From Streptomyces formicae (lineage in GTDB: Bacteria; Actinomycetota; Actinomycetes; Streptomycetales; Streptomycetaceae), in assembly GCF_022647665.1 (NCBI RefSeq), contig NZ_CP071872.1, positions 1,054,001 to 1,118,000 on the forward strand: a stretch of DNA of 64,000 bases, written 5' to 3'. The notes below the pieces were generated by a model, which did no database searches, had not been told where the DNA came from, and saw nothing but the letters and a program-made list of their open reading frames with translations. Of the stretch, positions 10,490 through 18,306 are shown in pieces (the stretch's first letter is position 1; each line of letters starts with the position of its first letter). A program made the position numbers and the translations under genes.

Positions 10490-11098
10490 TCAGGCCCAGA
10501 GGTCGGTGATACGGATCCCCAGGTCGCCGAGGAGCCGCCGCAGCAGCGGCAGCGACAGGCCGATGACATTGCCGTGGTCGCCCTCGATCGAGTCGACGAA
10601 CGGCGCCGAGCGGCCGTCCAGCGTGAAGGCGCCCGCCACGTGCAGCGGCTCGCCGCTCGCCACGTACGCGGCGATCTCGTCGTCCGTCGGCTCGCCGAAG
10701 TTCACCGTCGTCGATGCGGTGGCGGATGCCCGGCGGCCGGTGGCGGTGTCGATCACGCAGTGGCCGGTCCGCAGCACGCCCGCGCGGCCGCGCATGGCCT
10801 TCCAGCGGGCGGTGGCCTCCTCCGGATCGGCCGGCTTGCCGAGGGCCTCGCCGTCCAGCTCCAGTACGGAGTCGCAGCCGATCACCAGCGCCCCCTCGGC
10901 CCGGTCCAGGCCCGCGACGGCGGTGGCCTTCGCCTCGGCGAGCACCAGGGCCAGCTCGCCCGGCGTCGACGCGGTGAGCGCGTCCTCGTCGACCCCGCTG
11001 ACGATCACCTCGGGCGCGAGCCCGGCCTGCCGGAGCAGTCCGAGGCGGGCGGGGGACGCGGAGGCGAGGACGACGCGGCGGCGCGGCTGATCGGTCAT
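10490..11098 (-). CDS. maf: Maf-family nucleoside triphosphate pyrophosphatase
   Basis: Hydrolyses non-canonical or modified NTPs to the monophosphate (house-cleaning) and is linked to septum control in other bacteria. The 202-residue protein begins with the family hallmark [18 protein letters not shown] and contains the VSGVDE and AEAKA regions, the metal-binding [12 protein letters not shown] and a C-terminal [14 protein letters not shown] 11098 is used. It follows mmpB on the same strand within the carboxylase gene group, an arrangement conserved in Streptomyces. Confidence 0.92.
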   Translation of the reverse strand: MTDQPRRRVVLASASPARLGLLRQAGLAPEVIVSGVDEDALTASTPGELALVLAEAKATAVAGLDRAEGALVIGCDSVLELDGEALGKPADPEEATARWKAMRGRAGVLRTGHCVIDTATGRRASATASTTVNFGEPTDDEIAAYVASGEPLHVAGAFTLDGRSAPFVDSIEGDHGNVIGLSLPLLRRLLGDLGIRITDLWA

Positions 11099-11152
11099 GC
11101 GGGCCATGGTAGGCGCCGGAGCCGGGGGGTGCGGACGGCGGTCCGGGAGCGC

Positions 11153-11281
11153 TCAGTGCAGACCCACGACGATCATCGCGACGATCATCGCGAGCGCCAG
11201 CAGGATGCCCGCTCGGCGCATCATCGCCTGCATGTCCCGCATCTCCTGCGGGGGTTCGTTCTCGGGGTCGGACCAGAGCAT
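11153..11281 (-). CDS. mmpB: Morphogenic membrane protein MmpB (42 aa)
   Basis: A 42-codon gene: an acidic cytoplasmic N-terminus (MLWSDPENEPPQEMRDM), then one hydrophobic helix (about residues 24-41) ending at GLH. The sequence and its position between accE and maf match a tiny conserved Streptomyces membrane protein that RefSeq calls MmpB; the name is recalled, not searched. It is probably a single-pass membrane protein linked to development. A 20-bp palindrome (11316-11335) lies about 35 bp upstream. Confidence 0.85.
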   Translation of the reverse strand: MLWSDPENEPPQEMRDMQAMMRRAGILLALAMIVAMIVVGLH

Positions 11282-11315
11282 GCGTCCGATCGTGCTGCGG
11301 CGGGTGCCTGGAGCG

Positions 11316-11335
11316 CCTGAGTATCCGTACTCAGG
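11316..11335. promoter_or_regulatory. 20-bp palindrome upstream of mmpB
   Basis: CCTGAGTA and TACTCAGG are perfect inverted arms around TCCG, 35-54 bp before the mmpB start codon. It could be an operator or a small RNA hairpin. Confidence 0.4.
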
Positions 11336-11337
11336 GC

Positions 11338-11372
11338 CCGCGGTGCCGAAGGACTAATTCCCGGCACCGCGG
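11338..11372. repeat. 11-bp inverted repeat
   Basis: CCGCGGTGCCG (11338-11348) and CGGCACCGCGG (11362-11372) are exact complements around a 13-nt AT-richer loop, between accE and mmpB. Confidence 0.55.
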
Positions 11373-11392
11373 AGGTGAACGGAACCTGGGCC

Positions 11393-11445
11393 GTGTCCGA
11401 CACAGCCCGCCGGGCGTCGCGCGCCGGGCGGGACGTGTCAGACAC
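11393..11445 (-). terminator. Hairpin downstream of accE
   Basis: GTGTCCGACACAGCCCGCC pairs with 11427-11445 with three mismatches in 19 bp. It starts three bases after the accE stop codon in the direction of transcription, so it is a plausible terminator or processing site between accE and mmpB. Confidence 0.55.
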
Positions 11446-11448
11446 CCC

Positions 11449-11661
11449 CTAGCCCGGCCAGAACGTGCGCGACCACGCCCGCGGCCCCGGCCGCGGCGTC
11501 CGTGCCCGCGCCCGTACGATTCGTGCCGGATCCGACCAGTCCTCCGGCACCCGGGGCGCGCCGGACGCGGCGGAAGCCGTCGCCGCGGCGCGCGCCTGGA
11601 CCACCGCCAGGGCGGCGGCCAGCTCCTCCGGGGTCGGGTTTCCCCTTACCACCTTGATCAC
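11449..11661 (-). CDS. accE: Acyl-CoA carboxylase epsilon subunit
   Basis: A 70-residue small subunit found only in actinobacterial acyl-CoA carboxylases, which stimulates the alpha/beta complex. The start IKVVRGNPTPEELAAALAVV is the family signature. The C-terminus (RTPRPGPRAWSRTFWPG) is the usual basic-aromatic tail. The GTG start is preceded by AAGGAG. It sits 48 bp downstream of pccB on the same strand, so the two are almost certainly cotranscribed. Confidence 0.92.
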   Translation of the reverse strand: MIKVVRGNPTPEELAAALAVVQARAAATASAASGAPRVPEDWSDPARIVRARARTPRPGPRAWSRTFWPG

Positions 11662-11709
11662 AGCGGCTCCTTCTCGGCCGGGGGCTTGCAGGCACACGGG
11701 CCTGCGCGC

Positions 11710-13311
11710 TTACAGGGGGATGTTGCCGTGCTTCTTCGGGGGGAGGTTTTCCCGCTTGGTCCGCAGTTGACGCAGGCCCCGCACGACATGCGCACGCGTG
11801 TCGGAGGGCATGACCACCGCGTCGATGTAGCCGCGCTCGGCCGCGACGTACGGGTTGAGGAGCGTGTCCTCGTAGTCCGCGATCAGCTCGGCGCGCACCG
11901 CCTCCTGCGCCTCCCCGTCGCCGGCCGCCGCGATGGTGCGGCGGTGCAGGATGTTGACCGCGCCCTGCGCGCCCATGACCGCGATCTGGGCGGTCGGCCA
12001 GGCGAGGTTCAGATCGGCGCCGAGGTGCTTGGAGCCCATGACGTCGTACGCGCCGCCGAACGCCTTCCGCGTGATCACGGTGATCAGCGGAACGGTCGCC
12101 TCCGCGTAGGCGTAGATCAGCTTCGCGCCGCGCCGGATGATGCCGCTGTACTCCTGGTCCACGCCCGGGAGGAAGCCGGGCACGTCCACGAAGGTCAGCA
12201 CCGGGACGTTGAACGCGTCGCAGGTGCGCACGAACCGCGCGGCCTTCTCGCTCGCGTTGATGTCGAGACAGCCGGCGAACTGCATCGGCTGGTTGGCGAC
12301 GATGCCGACCGGGAAGCCCTCGACCCGGCCGAAGCCGGTGACGATGTTCGGCGCGAACATCGCCTGCGTCTCCAGGAATTCGCCGTCGTCGAGCACGTGC
12401 TCGATGACGGTGTGCATGTCGTACGGCTGGTTGGCGCTGTCCGGGATCAGTGTGTCCAGCTCGCGGTCCTCGTCCGTGAGGTCGAGGAGCGCCTCCTCGG
12501 GGAAGGCCGGCGGCTCGGAGAGGTTGTTCGACGGCAGGTAGGAGAGGAGCGACTTGACGTAGTCGATCGCGTCCTTCTCGTCGCCCGCCATGTGATGCGC
12601 GACACCGGAGGTGGTGTTGTGCGTACGGGCTCCGCCCAGCTCCTCGAAGCCGACGTCCTCGCCGGTGACGGTCTTGATGACGTCGGGGCCCGTGATGAAC
12701 ATGTGCGAGGTCTGGTCGACCATCACCGTGAAGTCGGTGATCGCGGGGGAGTAGACCGCACCGCCCGCGCAGGGGCCGACGACCAGCGAGATCTGCGGGA
12801 TCACACCGGAGGCGTGGGTGTTGCGGCGGAAGATCTCGCCGTACATGCCGAGGGCCATGACGCCCTCCTGGATGCGGGCGCCGCCGGAGTCGTTGATGCC
12901 GATCACCGGGCAGCCGGTCTTCAGCGCGAAGTCCATCACCTTCATGATCTTCTGGCCGAAGACCTCGCCAAGGGAGCCGCCGAGGACCGTGAAGTCCTGG
13001 GAGAACACCGCGACCGGGCGGCCGTCGACCATGCCGTAGCCGGTGACGACACCGTCTCCGTACGGGCGGTTCTTCGCCATGCCGAAGTCGGTGGAGCGGT
13101 GCCGGGCGAATTCGTCCAGCTCGACGAACGACCCCTCGTCCAGAAGGAGTTCGATCCGCTCACGGGCCGTCAGCTTGCCCTTGGCGTGCTGCTTCTCGAC
13201 CGCGCGGGCCGAGCCCGCGTGTGTCGCCTCCTCGACACGGCGCTGGAAATCCGCGAGCTTCCCAGCGGTGGTGTGGATGTCGATCTCTTGGGGCTCTGCC
13301 GGCTCGGACAT
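11710..13311 (-). CDS. pccB: Acyl-CoA (propionyl-CoA) carboxylase beta subunit
   Basis: The carboxyltransferase of the complex, 533 residues, transferring CO2 from biotin to acetyl- or propionyl-CoA. It shows both crotonase-like halves: [20 protein letters not shown], the oxyanion glycines in [12 protein letters not shown] and [12 protein letters not shown], and in the C-terminal half [14 protein letters not shown] and [14 protein letters not shown]. The residue after [16 protein letters not shown] is Asp-like in propionyl-specific enzymes and hydrophobic in acetyl-specific ones; I do not assign it firmly. ATG 13311 has GGGAG upstream. It forms an operon with accE and is divergent from birA, the ligase that biotinylates its partner subunit. 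Confidence 0.95.
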   Translation of the reverse strand: MSEPAEPQEIDIHTTAGKLADFQRRVEEATHAGSARAVEKQHAKGKLTARERIELLLDEGSFVELDEFARHRSTDFGMAKNRPYGDGVVTGYGMVDGRPVAVFSQDFTVLGGSLGEVFGQKIMKVMDFALKTGCPVIGINDSGGARIQEGVMALGMYGEIFRRNTHASGVIPQISLVVGPCAGGAVYSPAITDFTVMVDQTSHMFITGPDVIKTVTGEDVGFEELGGARTHNTTSGVAHHMAGDEKDAIDYVKSLLSYLPSNNLSEPPAFPEEALLDLTDEDRELDTLIPDSANQPYDMHTVIEHVLDDGEFLETQAMFAPNIVTGFGRVEGFPVGIVANQPMQFAGCLDINASEKAARFVRTCDAFNVPVLTFVDVPGFLPGVDQEYSGIIRRGAKLIYAYAEATVPLITVITRKAFGGAYDVMGSKHLGADLNLAWPTAQIAVMGAQGAVNILHRRTIAAAGDGEAQEAVRAELIADYEDTLLNPYVAAERGYIDAVVMPSDTRAHVVRGLRQLRTKRENLPPKKHGNIPL

Positions 13312-13445
13312 CGGGATGCGGCTCCCTGCCTGGTCACGGGGGTGGTGGCTAACGGCTACTGACTCGTAGCGTATCGGCGCGGATACGGTTCGGCAGTGCG
13401 GCGTTGGCCACACAACGGCCCGGGGGCGCCAGCGGCCGCCGAGGC

Positions 13446-13530
13446 GCGGAAAGAGCGGAAGAGCGGAAGAGCGGAAGAGCGGAGGGGCGGAAAGAGGGGG
13501 AAAGAGAGGAAAGAGGGGAAACCCGCGCGG
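13446..13530. repeat. Purine-rich 9-bp tandem repeats
   Basis: About four copies of AGAGCGGAA followed by degenerate purine tracts lie between pccB and birA. The plus strand is almost pure purine here, which is unusual for the window. Confidence 0.7.
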
Positions 13531-13583
13531 GGAACGTGCCGTCGGTTCGCGCCGGCCAGGGGCAAGGGGCCAAGCTGGGCCGC

Positions 13584-14441
13584 ATGACGCCTCCCGCCGC
13601 TTCCGCAGGACGCTGGTCCGACCTCGACCGCCCGCCCCTCAACGCCCCCGCGCTGCGTCGGGCCCTCGTGCGCCCCGGCGGGTTGTGGACCTCGTTCGAC
13701 GTCGTCGAGTCGACCGGCTCCACCAACTCCGACCTCGCCGCCCGGGCCGCCGGCCTCGCCGAGGGCGCCGTGCTCGTCGCCGAGGAGCAGACCGCGGGAC
13801 GCGGCCGACTCGACCGCAGCTGGACCGCGCCGGCGCGCTCCGGGCTCTTCCTCTCCGTCCTCCTCAGGCCGGCCGGAGTGCCGGTCCAGCGGTGGGGCTG
13901 GCTGCCGCTGCTCACCGGCGTCGCCGCCGCGACCGGACTGGCCAGGGCCGCGGGCGCGGACTTCACCCTCAAGTGGCCGAACGACCTGCTCGTCAAGGTC
14001 GGCGGCGAGGAGCGCAAGACCGGCGGCATCCTCGCCGAGCGCACCGGGAACGACGGCGTCGTCATCGGGCTCGGCATCAACGTCTCCCTGCGCGAGGACG
14101 AGCTCCCGGTGCCCGGAGCCGGCTCGCTCGCCCTCGCGAACGCCGTGTCCACCGACCGCGACACGCTGCTGCGGGCGCTGCTGCGTTCGCTGGAGCACTG
14201 GTACGGGCAGTGGCGCGCCGCGAACGGCGACCCGCATCTCTCGCGGCTCCAGGAGACGTACGCGGCGGGCTGCTCGACCCTCGGCCTCACGGTCCGCGCC
14301 GAGCTGCCCGGCGACCGGTCGCTCGTCGGCGAGGCGGTCGCGATAGACGGCGACGGCCGGCTCGTGGTGACCACGCCGGACGGCGAGGATCACCCCATCG
14401 GGGCGGGTGACATCGTCCACCTGCGGCCGGACACTCGCTGA
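13584..14441 (+). CDS. birA: Biotin--[acetyl-CoA-carboxylase] ligase
   Basis: Activates biotin with ATP and attaches it to the BCCP lysine of AccA2. The 285-residue protein is of the short (group I) type: it starts directly before the catalytic domain and has no N-terminal DNA-binding HTH, so it should not be a repressor. Visible motifs are [13 protein letters not shown], the biotinoyl-AMP loop [31 protein letters not shown] and VIGLGINV. The ATG at 13584 is preceded by a purine-rich stretch. Divergent from pccB, in a conserved context. Confidence 0.93.
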   Translation: MTPPAASAGRWSDLDRPPLNAPALRRALVRPGGLWTSFDVVESTGSTNSDLAARAAGLAEGAVLVAEEQTAGRGRLDRSWTAPARSGLFLSVLLRPAGVPVQRWGWLPLLTGVAAATGLARAAGADFTLKWPNDLLVKVGGEERKTGGILAERTGNDGVVIGLGINVSLREDELPVPGAGSLALANAVSTDRDTLLRALLRSLEHWYGQWRAANGDPHLSRLQETYAAGCSTLGLTVRAELPGDRSLVGEAVAIDGDGRLVVTTPDGEDHPIGAGDIVHLRPDTR

Positions 14442-14580
14442 CCCGGTCGGCCACCGGGACGTGAGCCAGGGCACACCTGCCGTATCGTTGAGGCCGCGCT
14501 GGGGGTCCGCAGCATGTGCGGGCCGGCACGGCATGACAGATCGGCAGGACAGTGCGCAGGGAACGGGCAGGAGGCGGCCG

Positions 14581-15909
14581 GTGACCGTCGACGACACGAC
14601 TTCCGGTTCCGGCGCGGGCGCTACCGGGGGTTCCGGTGGTGGGTCGGGGACACCCTCCGGCGGGTCCGGGTCCGGGTCCGGGTCCGGGTCCGGAGGCACC
14701 GGGGGATCCGGAGGCTCCGGGTCCGGAGGCGCTGGCGGGTCCGGAGGTTCTGGTGGAGCCGGCGGATCCGGTTCCGGCAAGCGGTCGGAGTCCGGCGGCT
14801 ACCCCACCCCCCACCACGAGGTCGACCACACGGCCGAACCGACCAAGGACCCGCTCGCCATCCGCCTGGAGCAGCTGATCCTCGGCGCCGACCGCCGCTA
14901 CACCCCCTTTCAGGCCGCCCGCACGGCCGGTGTCTCCATGGACCTCGCCTCCCGGTTCTGGCGGGCGATGGGCTTCGCCGACATCGGCCAGGCCAAGGCC
15001 CTCACCGAGGCCGACGTCCTCGCCCTGCGCCGGCTCGCCGGTCTCGTCGAGGCCGGCCTGCTGAGCGAGCCGATGGCGGTACAGGTCGCCCGGTCGACCG
15101 GGCAGACCACGGCACGGCTCGCCGAGTGGCAGATCGACTCCTTCCTGGAGGGCCTGACCGAGCCGCCCGAGCCCGGGATGACCCGTACCGAGGTCACGTA
15201 CCCCCTGGTCGAGCTGCTCCTGCCGGAGCTGGAGGAGTTCCTCGTCTACGTGTGGCGGCGCCAGCTCGCCGCCGCGACCGGCCGCGTCGTGCAGGCCGGG
15301 GACGACGAGGAGATGGTCGACCGACGGCTCGCGGTCGGCTTCGCGGACCTCGTCGGCTTCACCCGGCTGACCAGGCGCCTCGAGGAGGAGGAGCTCGGCG
15401 AGCTGGTCGAGTCGTTCGAGACGACCTGCGCGGACCTGGTCGCCGCGCACGGCGGCCGGCTGATCAAGACGCTCGGCGACGAGGTGCTGTACGCGGCGGA
15501 CGACGCGGGTACGGCGGCGGAGATCGCGCTGCGGCTGATCGACACGCTGTCGAACGACGAGTCGATGCCCTCGCTGAGGGTCGGCATCGCCTTCGGGACG
15601 GTCACGACGCGGATGGGCGACGTCTTCGGCACGACCGTGAACCTCGCGAGCCGGCTCACCTCGATAGCGCCGAAGGACGCGGTCCTGGTGGACGGGGCGT
15701 TCGCTGAGGAGCTGTCGCGCACGGGCGACGCGCCGGTCTCGGAGGCGCAGGCGGCGGAGGAGGCGGCCGCGGCCGAGGAGGCCGAGAAGAACGGCGAGGA
15801 GCCGGCCGACCGGCCGAAGTACCGCTTCGCGCTCCAGCCGATGTGGCAGCGCCCGGTGCGCGGACTGGGTGTGGTGGAGCCCTGGCTCCTGACGAGGCGC
15901 GCCACCTAG
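14581..15909 (+). CDS. cya: Class III adenylate/guanylate cyclase
   Basis: A soluble 442-residue cyclase, probably making cAMP. The GTG at 14581 is chosen because AGGAGG lies six bases upstream; an in-frame ATG at 14533 lacks this. Residues about 6-70 are a Gly/Ser linker made by a TCCGGG hexanucleotide repeat. A helical region (about 85-240) follows, then the catalytic domain: the first metal Asp in VGFADLVGFTRL, KTLGDEVLYAADD, and the transition-state Asn/Arg in TVNLASRLTS, so all key residues are present. The tail is Ala/Glu-rich. cAMP in Streptomyces affects germination and development. The stop codon lies inside a 70-bp palindrome. Confidence 0.9.
   Translation: MTVDDTTSGSGAGATGGSGGGSGTPSGGSGSGSGSGSGGTGGSGGSGSGGAGGSGGSGGAGGSGSGKRSESGGYPTPHHEVDHTAEPTKDPLAIRLEQLILGADRRYTPFQAARTAGVSMDLASRFWRAMGFADIGQAKALTEADVLALRRLAGLVEAGLLSEPMAVQVARSTGQTTARLAEWQIDSFLEGLTEPPEPGMTRTEVTYPLVELLLPELEEFLVYVWRRQLAAATGRVVQAGDDEEMVDRRLAVGFADLVGFTRLTRRLEEEELGELVESFETTCADLVAAHGGRLIKTLGDEVLYAADDAGTAAEIALRLIDTLSNDESMPSLRVGIAFGTVTTRMGDVFGTTVNLASRLTSIAPKDAVLVDGAFAEELSRTGDAPVSEAQAAEEAAAAEEAEKNGEEPADRPKYRFALQPMWQRPVRGLGVVEPWLLTRRAT
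14655..14785. repeat. TCCGGG hexanucleotide repeats inside cya
   Basis: Head-to-tail and degenerate TCCGGG/TCCGGAGGC units encode the Gly-Ser-rich linker of the cyclase. The purest run is near 14668-14694. Confidence 0.75.
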
Positions 15910-15974
15910 GCCCTGTCGTCGAAGTCCCGCCCGCCCTGCGGGCGGACGGCGCTACTTCGACGACAGGGCCTAGG
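15905..15974. terminator. 70-bp perfect extragenic palindrome after cya
   Basis: The 21-bp arms at 15905-15925 and 15954-15974 are exact complements (starting CCTAGGCCCTGTCGTC), with a second small hairpin (CCGCCC TGC GGGCGG) in the loop. The cya stop TAG (15907-15909) lies inside the left arm. It is a likely terminator, and its symmetry also resembles dispersed palindromic elements of Streptomyces genomes. Confidence 0.8.
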
Positions 15975-16022
15975 ATCCCCCTGGTGAACCATCGTTAACC
16001 CGTTGACCAGGAGGGTGTGCAC

Positions 16023-16817
16023 ATGTCCGAGGAGCGCTTCGGGGAATTCGTCGTCGTACGCCGGCACGAGGACGGCCACGTCGCCGAGCTGGTGCTCGAC
16101 CGGCCCAAGGCGATGAACGCGGTCTCGACGGACATGGCGCGGTCGATCGGCGCGGCGTGCGAGGCGCTGGGGGCGGACTCCTCGGTACGGGTGACCGTGC
16201 TGACGTCGTCCAACGAGCGGGCCTTCTGCGTGGGCGCCGATCTCAAGGAGCGGAACTCCTTCACCGACGCGGACCTGGTGCGGCAGCGGCCGACGACCCG
16301 GGCGGCGTACACGGGGGTGCTGGAACTGCCGATGCCGACGGTGGCCGCGGTGCACGGGTTCGCGCTCGGCGGCGGGTTCGAGCTGGCGCTCGCCTGCGAT
16401 GTGATCGTGGCCGACGGTACGGCGGTCGTGGGACTGCCCGAGGTGTCGGTCGGGGTGATCCCGGGCGGCGGCGGCACGCAGCTGCTGCCGCGGCGGGTCG
16501 GGGCCGCGCGGGCGGCGGAGCTGGTCTTCACGGCGCGGCGTGTGGAGGCGGGCGAGGCGCGGGAGTTGGGTCTGGTGGACGAGGTCGCCGAGGACGCCCG
16601 TACGGCCGCGCTGGAGCTGGCCGCGCGGATCGCCGCGCACTCCCCGGTCGGGCTGCGGGCGGCCAAGCGGGCCATGCGGCTCGGACAGGGGCTCGACCTG
16701 CGGGCCGGTCTGGAGGTGGAGGACGCGGCATGGCGGTCGGTGGCCTTCTCGGGGGACCGGGCGGAGGGCGTCGCGGCGTTCAACGAGAAGCGCAAGCCGG
16801 TGTGGCCTGGCGAGTGA
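16023..16817 (+). CDS. Enoyl-CoA hydratase/isomerase (crotonase fold)
   Basis: 264 residues. It has the oxyanion-hole stretches RAFCVGADLKER and HGFALGGGFELALACD, and the two catalytic-type acids around LGGGFE (first) and GLPEVSVGVIPGGGG (second Glu). It should hydrate 2-enoyl-CoA thioesters in fatty-acid or branched-chain degradation; the acyl specificity is not deducible. ATG 16023 is seven bases after AGGAGGG. It stands between the cya palindrome and cdgE, with only 30 bp to the latter. Confidence 0.9.
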   Translation: MSEERFGEFVVVRRHEDGHVAELVLDRPKAMNAVSTDMARSIGAACEALGADSSVRVTVLTSSNERAFCVGADLKERNSFTDADLVRQRPTTRAAYTGVLELPMPTVAAVHGFALGGGFELALACDVIVADGTAVVGLPEVSVGVIPGGGGTQLLPRRVGAARAAELVFTARRVEAGEARELGLVDEVAEDARTAALELAARIAAHSPVGLRAAKRAMRLGQGLDLRAGLEVEDAAWRSVAFSGDRAEGVAAFNEKRKPVWPGE

Positions 16818-16847
16818 AATCCTCATGATTGTCCCTAAGCTGGGGTG

Positions 16848-17981
16848 ATGGGTGTGGATGTCCGGCTGCGAGCGGTGGTGGCGCTCGCACAGTCGATGGC
16901 CGCCGCGCGCACGCCGCGGGAGTCGTGGCGCGCGGCGGCGGTGGGCGCGCGCGAGGCGCTGTCCGGGAGCTTCGCCGCGCTGTCGGTCTGGGAGCGGGAC
17001 CACGGCAGGCTGAAGGTGCTCGTCAACGCGGGGGAACGGGCCGCGGACGAGGAGGAGTTCCCGGACGGCGAGACGTATCCGGTGCACCGCTTCCCGGAGA
17101 TCACGGAGTTCCTGCACGAGCAGTGGGCGGGGGGCGGCGCGCCGCGCGCCTGGGTCGAGACCGCGGACGGCCCGGCGGCAGGCGAGCAGGGCTACAGCCA
17201 CCAGCGCGTCGACGCGCTGCGGCAGCGCGGCCGGGGCTGCTGTGTCGTCGCCCCGATCGTGCTGCACGGACGGGCGTGGGGCGAGCTGTATGTGGCCAGG
17301 CCGGCGGGGCGGCCCGTCTTCGACCGCGACGACGCGGACTTCGCGACCGTACTGGCGCAGGTCGTGGCGGCGGGAATCGCGCAGCAGGAGCGGCTCGAGG
17401 AGGTGCGGCGGCTCGCCTTCACGGACCCGCTGACGGGGCTGGCCAATCGGCGGGCGGTCGACGTACGCCTCGACGAGGCGCTGGAGCGGCACCGGGCGGA
17501 GGGCGCGGTGGTCTCGCTCGTGGTCTGCGACCTCAACGGCCTCAAACGGGTCAACGACACCCTGGGCCACGCGACCGGCGACCGTCTCCTCGAACGCTTC
17601 GGCTCGGTGCTCTCGCTGTGCGGGGCGATGCTGCCGGGGGCGCTGGCGGCGCGGCTCGGCGGGGACGAGTTCTGTCTGCTGACGGTGGGGCCTGCGGCGG
17701 ACGAGGTGGTGAAGGTCGCGGACGAACTGTGCGAGCGGGCAGGCGAGTTGAAGCTGGGGGAGGGGGTGGCGTGCGGGGTCGCCTCGACGGGCGACCCCAT
17801 CGGGCCGGTGCGCTCGGCCCGCCGCCTCTTCCGCCTCGCGGACGCGGCCCAGTACCGTGCGAAGGCCGCGCGCTCGCGGGGTCCTGTCGTCGCGGGCCGT
17901 GACGACACGGTCCTCCCCCTCGCGGACACGCCCCCCTCGACTCCCCAGGACCGCCGCCGCTTCCGCGACGCGTCCCGCTGA
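16848..17981 (+). CDS. cdgE: GAF-GGDEF diguanylate cyclase
   Basis: A 377-residue c-di-GMP synthase candidate. Residues about 5-175 form a GAF-like sensor with no membrane segment. The GGDEF domain (about 185-345) has FTDPLTGLANRRAVD, CDLNGLKRVNDTLGH and an intact active-site LGGDEF. The usual RxxD inhibitory site is not obvious. A short Asp/Arg-rich tail follows. Position and architecture match Streptomyces CdgE (recalled as SCO4931), one of the enzymes setting c-di-GMP levels that hold BldD in its repressing form. It is about 30 bp downstream of the enoyl-CoA hydratase, perhaps cotranscribed. Confidence 0.85.
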   Translation: MGVDVRLRAVVALAQSMAAARTPRESWRAAAVGAREALSGSFAALSVWERDHGRLKVLVNAGERAADEEEFPDGETYPVHRFPEITEFLHEQWAGGGAPRAWVETADGPAAGEQGYSHQRVDALRQRGRGCCVVAPIVLHGRAWGELYVARPAGRPVFDRDDADFATVLAQVVAAGIAQQERLEEVRRLAFTDPLTGLANRRAVDVRLDEALERHRAEGAVVSLVVCDLNGLKRVNDTLGHATGDRLLERFGSVLSLCGAMLPGALAARLGGDEFCLLTVGPAADEVVKVADELCERAGELKLGEGVACGVASTGDPIGPVRSARRLFRLADAAQYRAKAARSRGPVVAGRDDTVLPLADTPPSTPQDRRRFRDASR

Positions 17982-18024
17982 GTCCGGGGGTGCGGGGGCG
18001 GAGGGCGCCTGCGGCGGGCCTTGT

Positions 18025-18206
18025 CCCCGACCCCGCCCCTTCCCGAACGGGGGGCAAGCCCCCAGCCCCCCGTACGGCCTTCGGCCGTGTCCTCAATCGC
18101 CGGACGGGCTGGAAATTCAGGGCTGAGTCCCGACATTCAGCCTCGCCGGCGATTGAGGCGCGGGGTCTGGGGCGGAGCCCCAGTTCGGGAAGGGGCGGGG
18201 TCGGGG
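18025..18206. repeat. Nested composite extragenic palindrome
   Basis: The 325-bp gap before hutH contains three nested inverted repeats: perfect 24-bp outer arms (18025-18048 / 18183-18206), inner CCTCAATCGCCGG (18091-18103) / CCGGCGATTGAGG (18146-18158), and small hairpins such as CTGGGG CGGA CCCCAG near 18168. The sequence resembles the dispersed intergenic repeats many Streptomyces genomes carry (recalled). It lies downstream of cdgE and may end its transcript. Confidence 0.75.
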
Positions 18207-18279
18207 AGAGGGCCCCGCGCAGTGGCCGGCCGCCCCGCCACCGTGTAAGGACCGCCTCCCCGCAGGGGTGGTGACAGAG

Positions 18280-18294
18280 ACGGATTCAATCCGT
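18280..18294. promoter_or_regulatory. 15-bp palindrome at the hutH start: candidate operator
   Basis: ACGGATTCAATCCGT is a perfect palindrome around one central base, immediately 5' of the hutH ribosome site (AGGGTG, 18295-18300). Confidence 0.5.
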
Positions 18295-18306
18295 AGGGTG
18301 CTGAAT

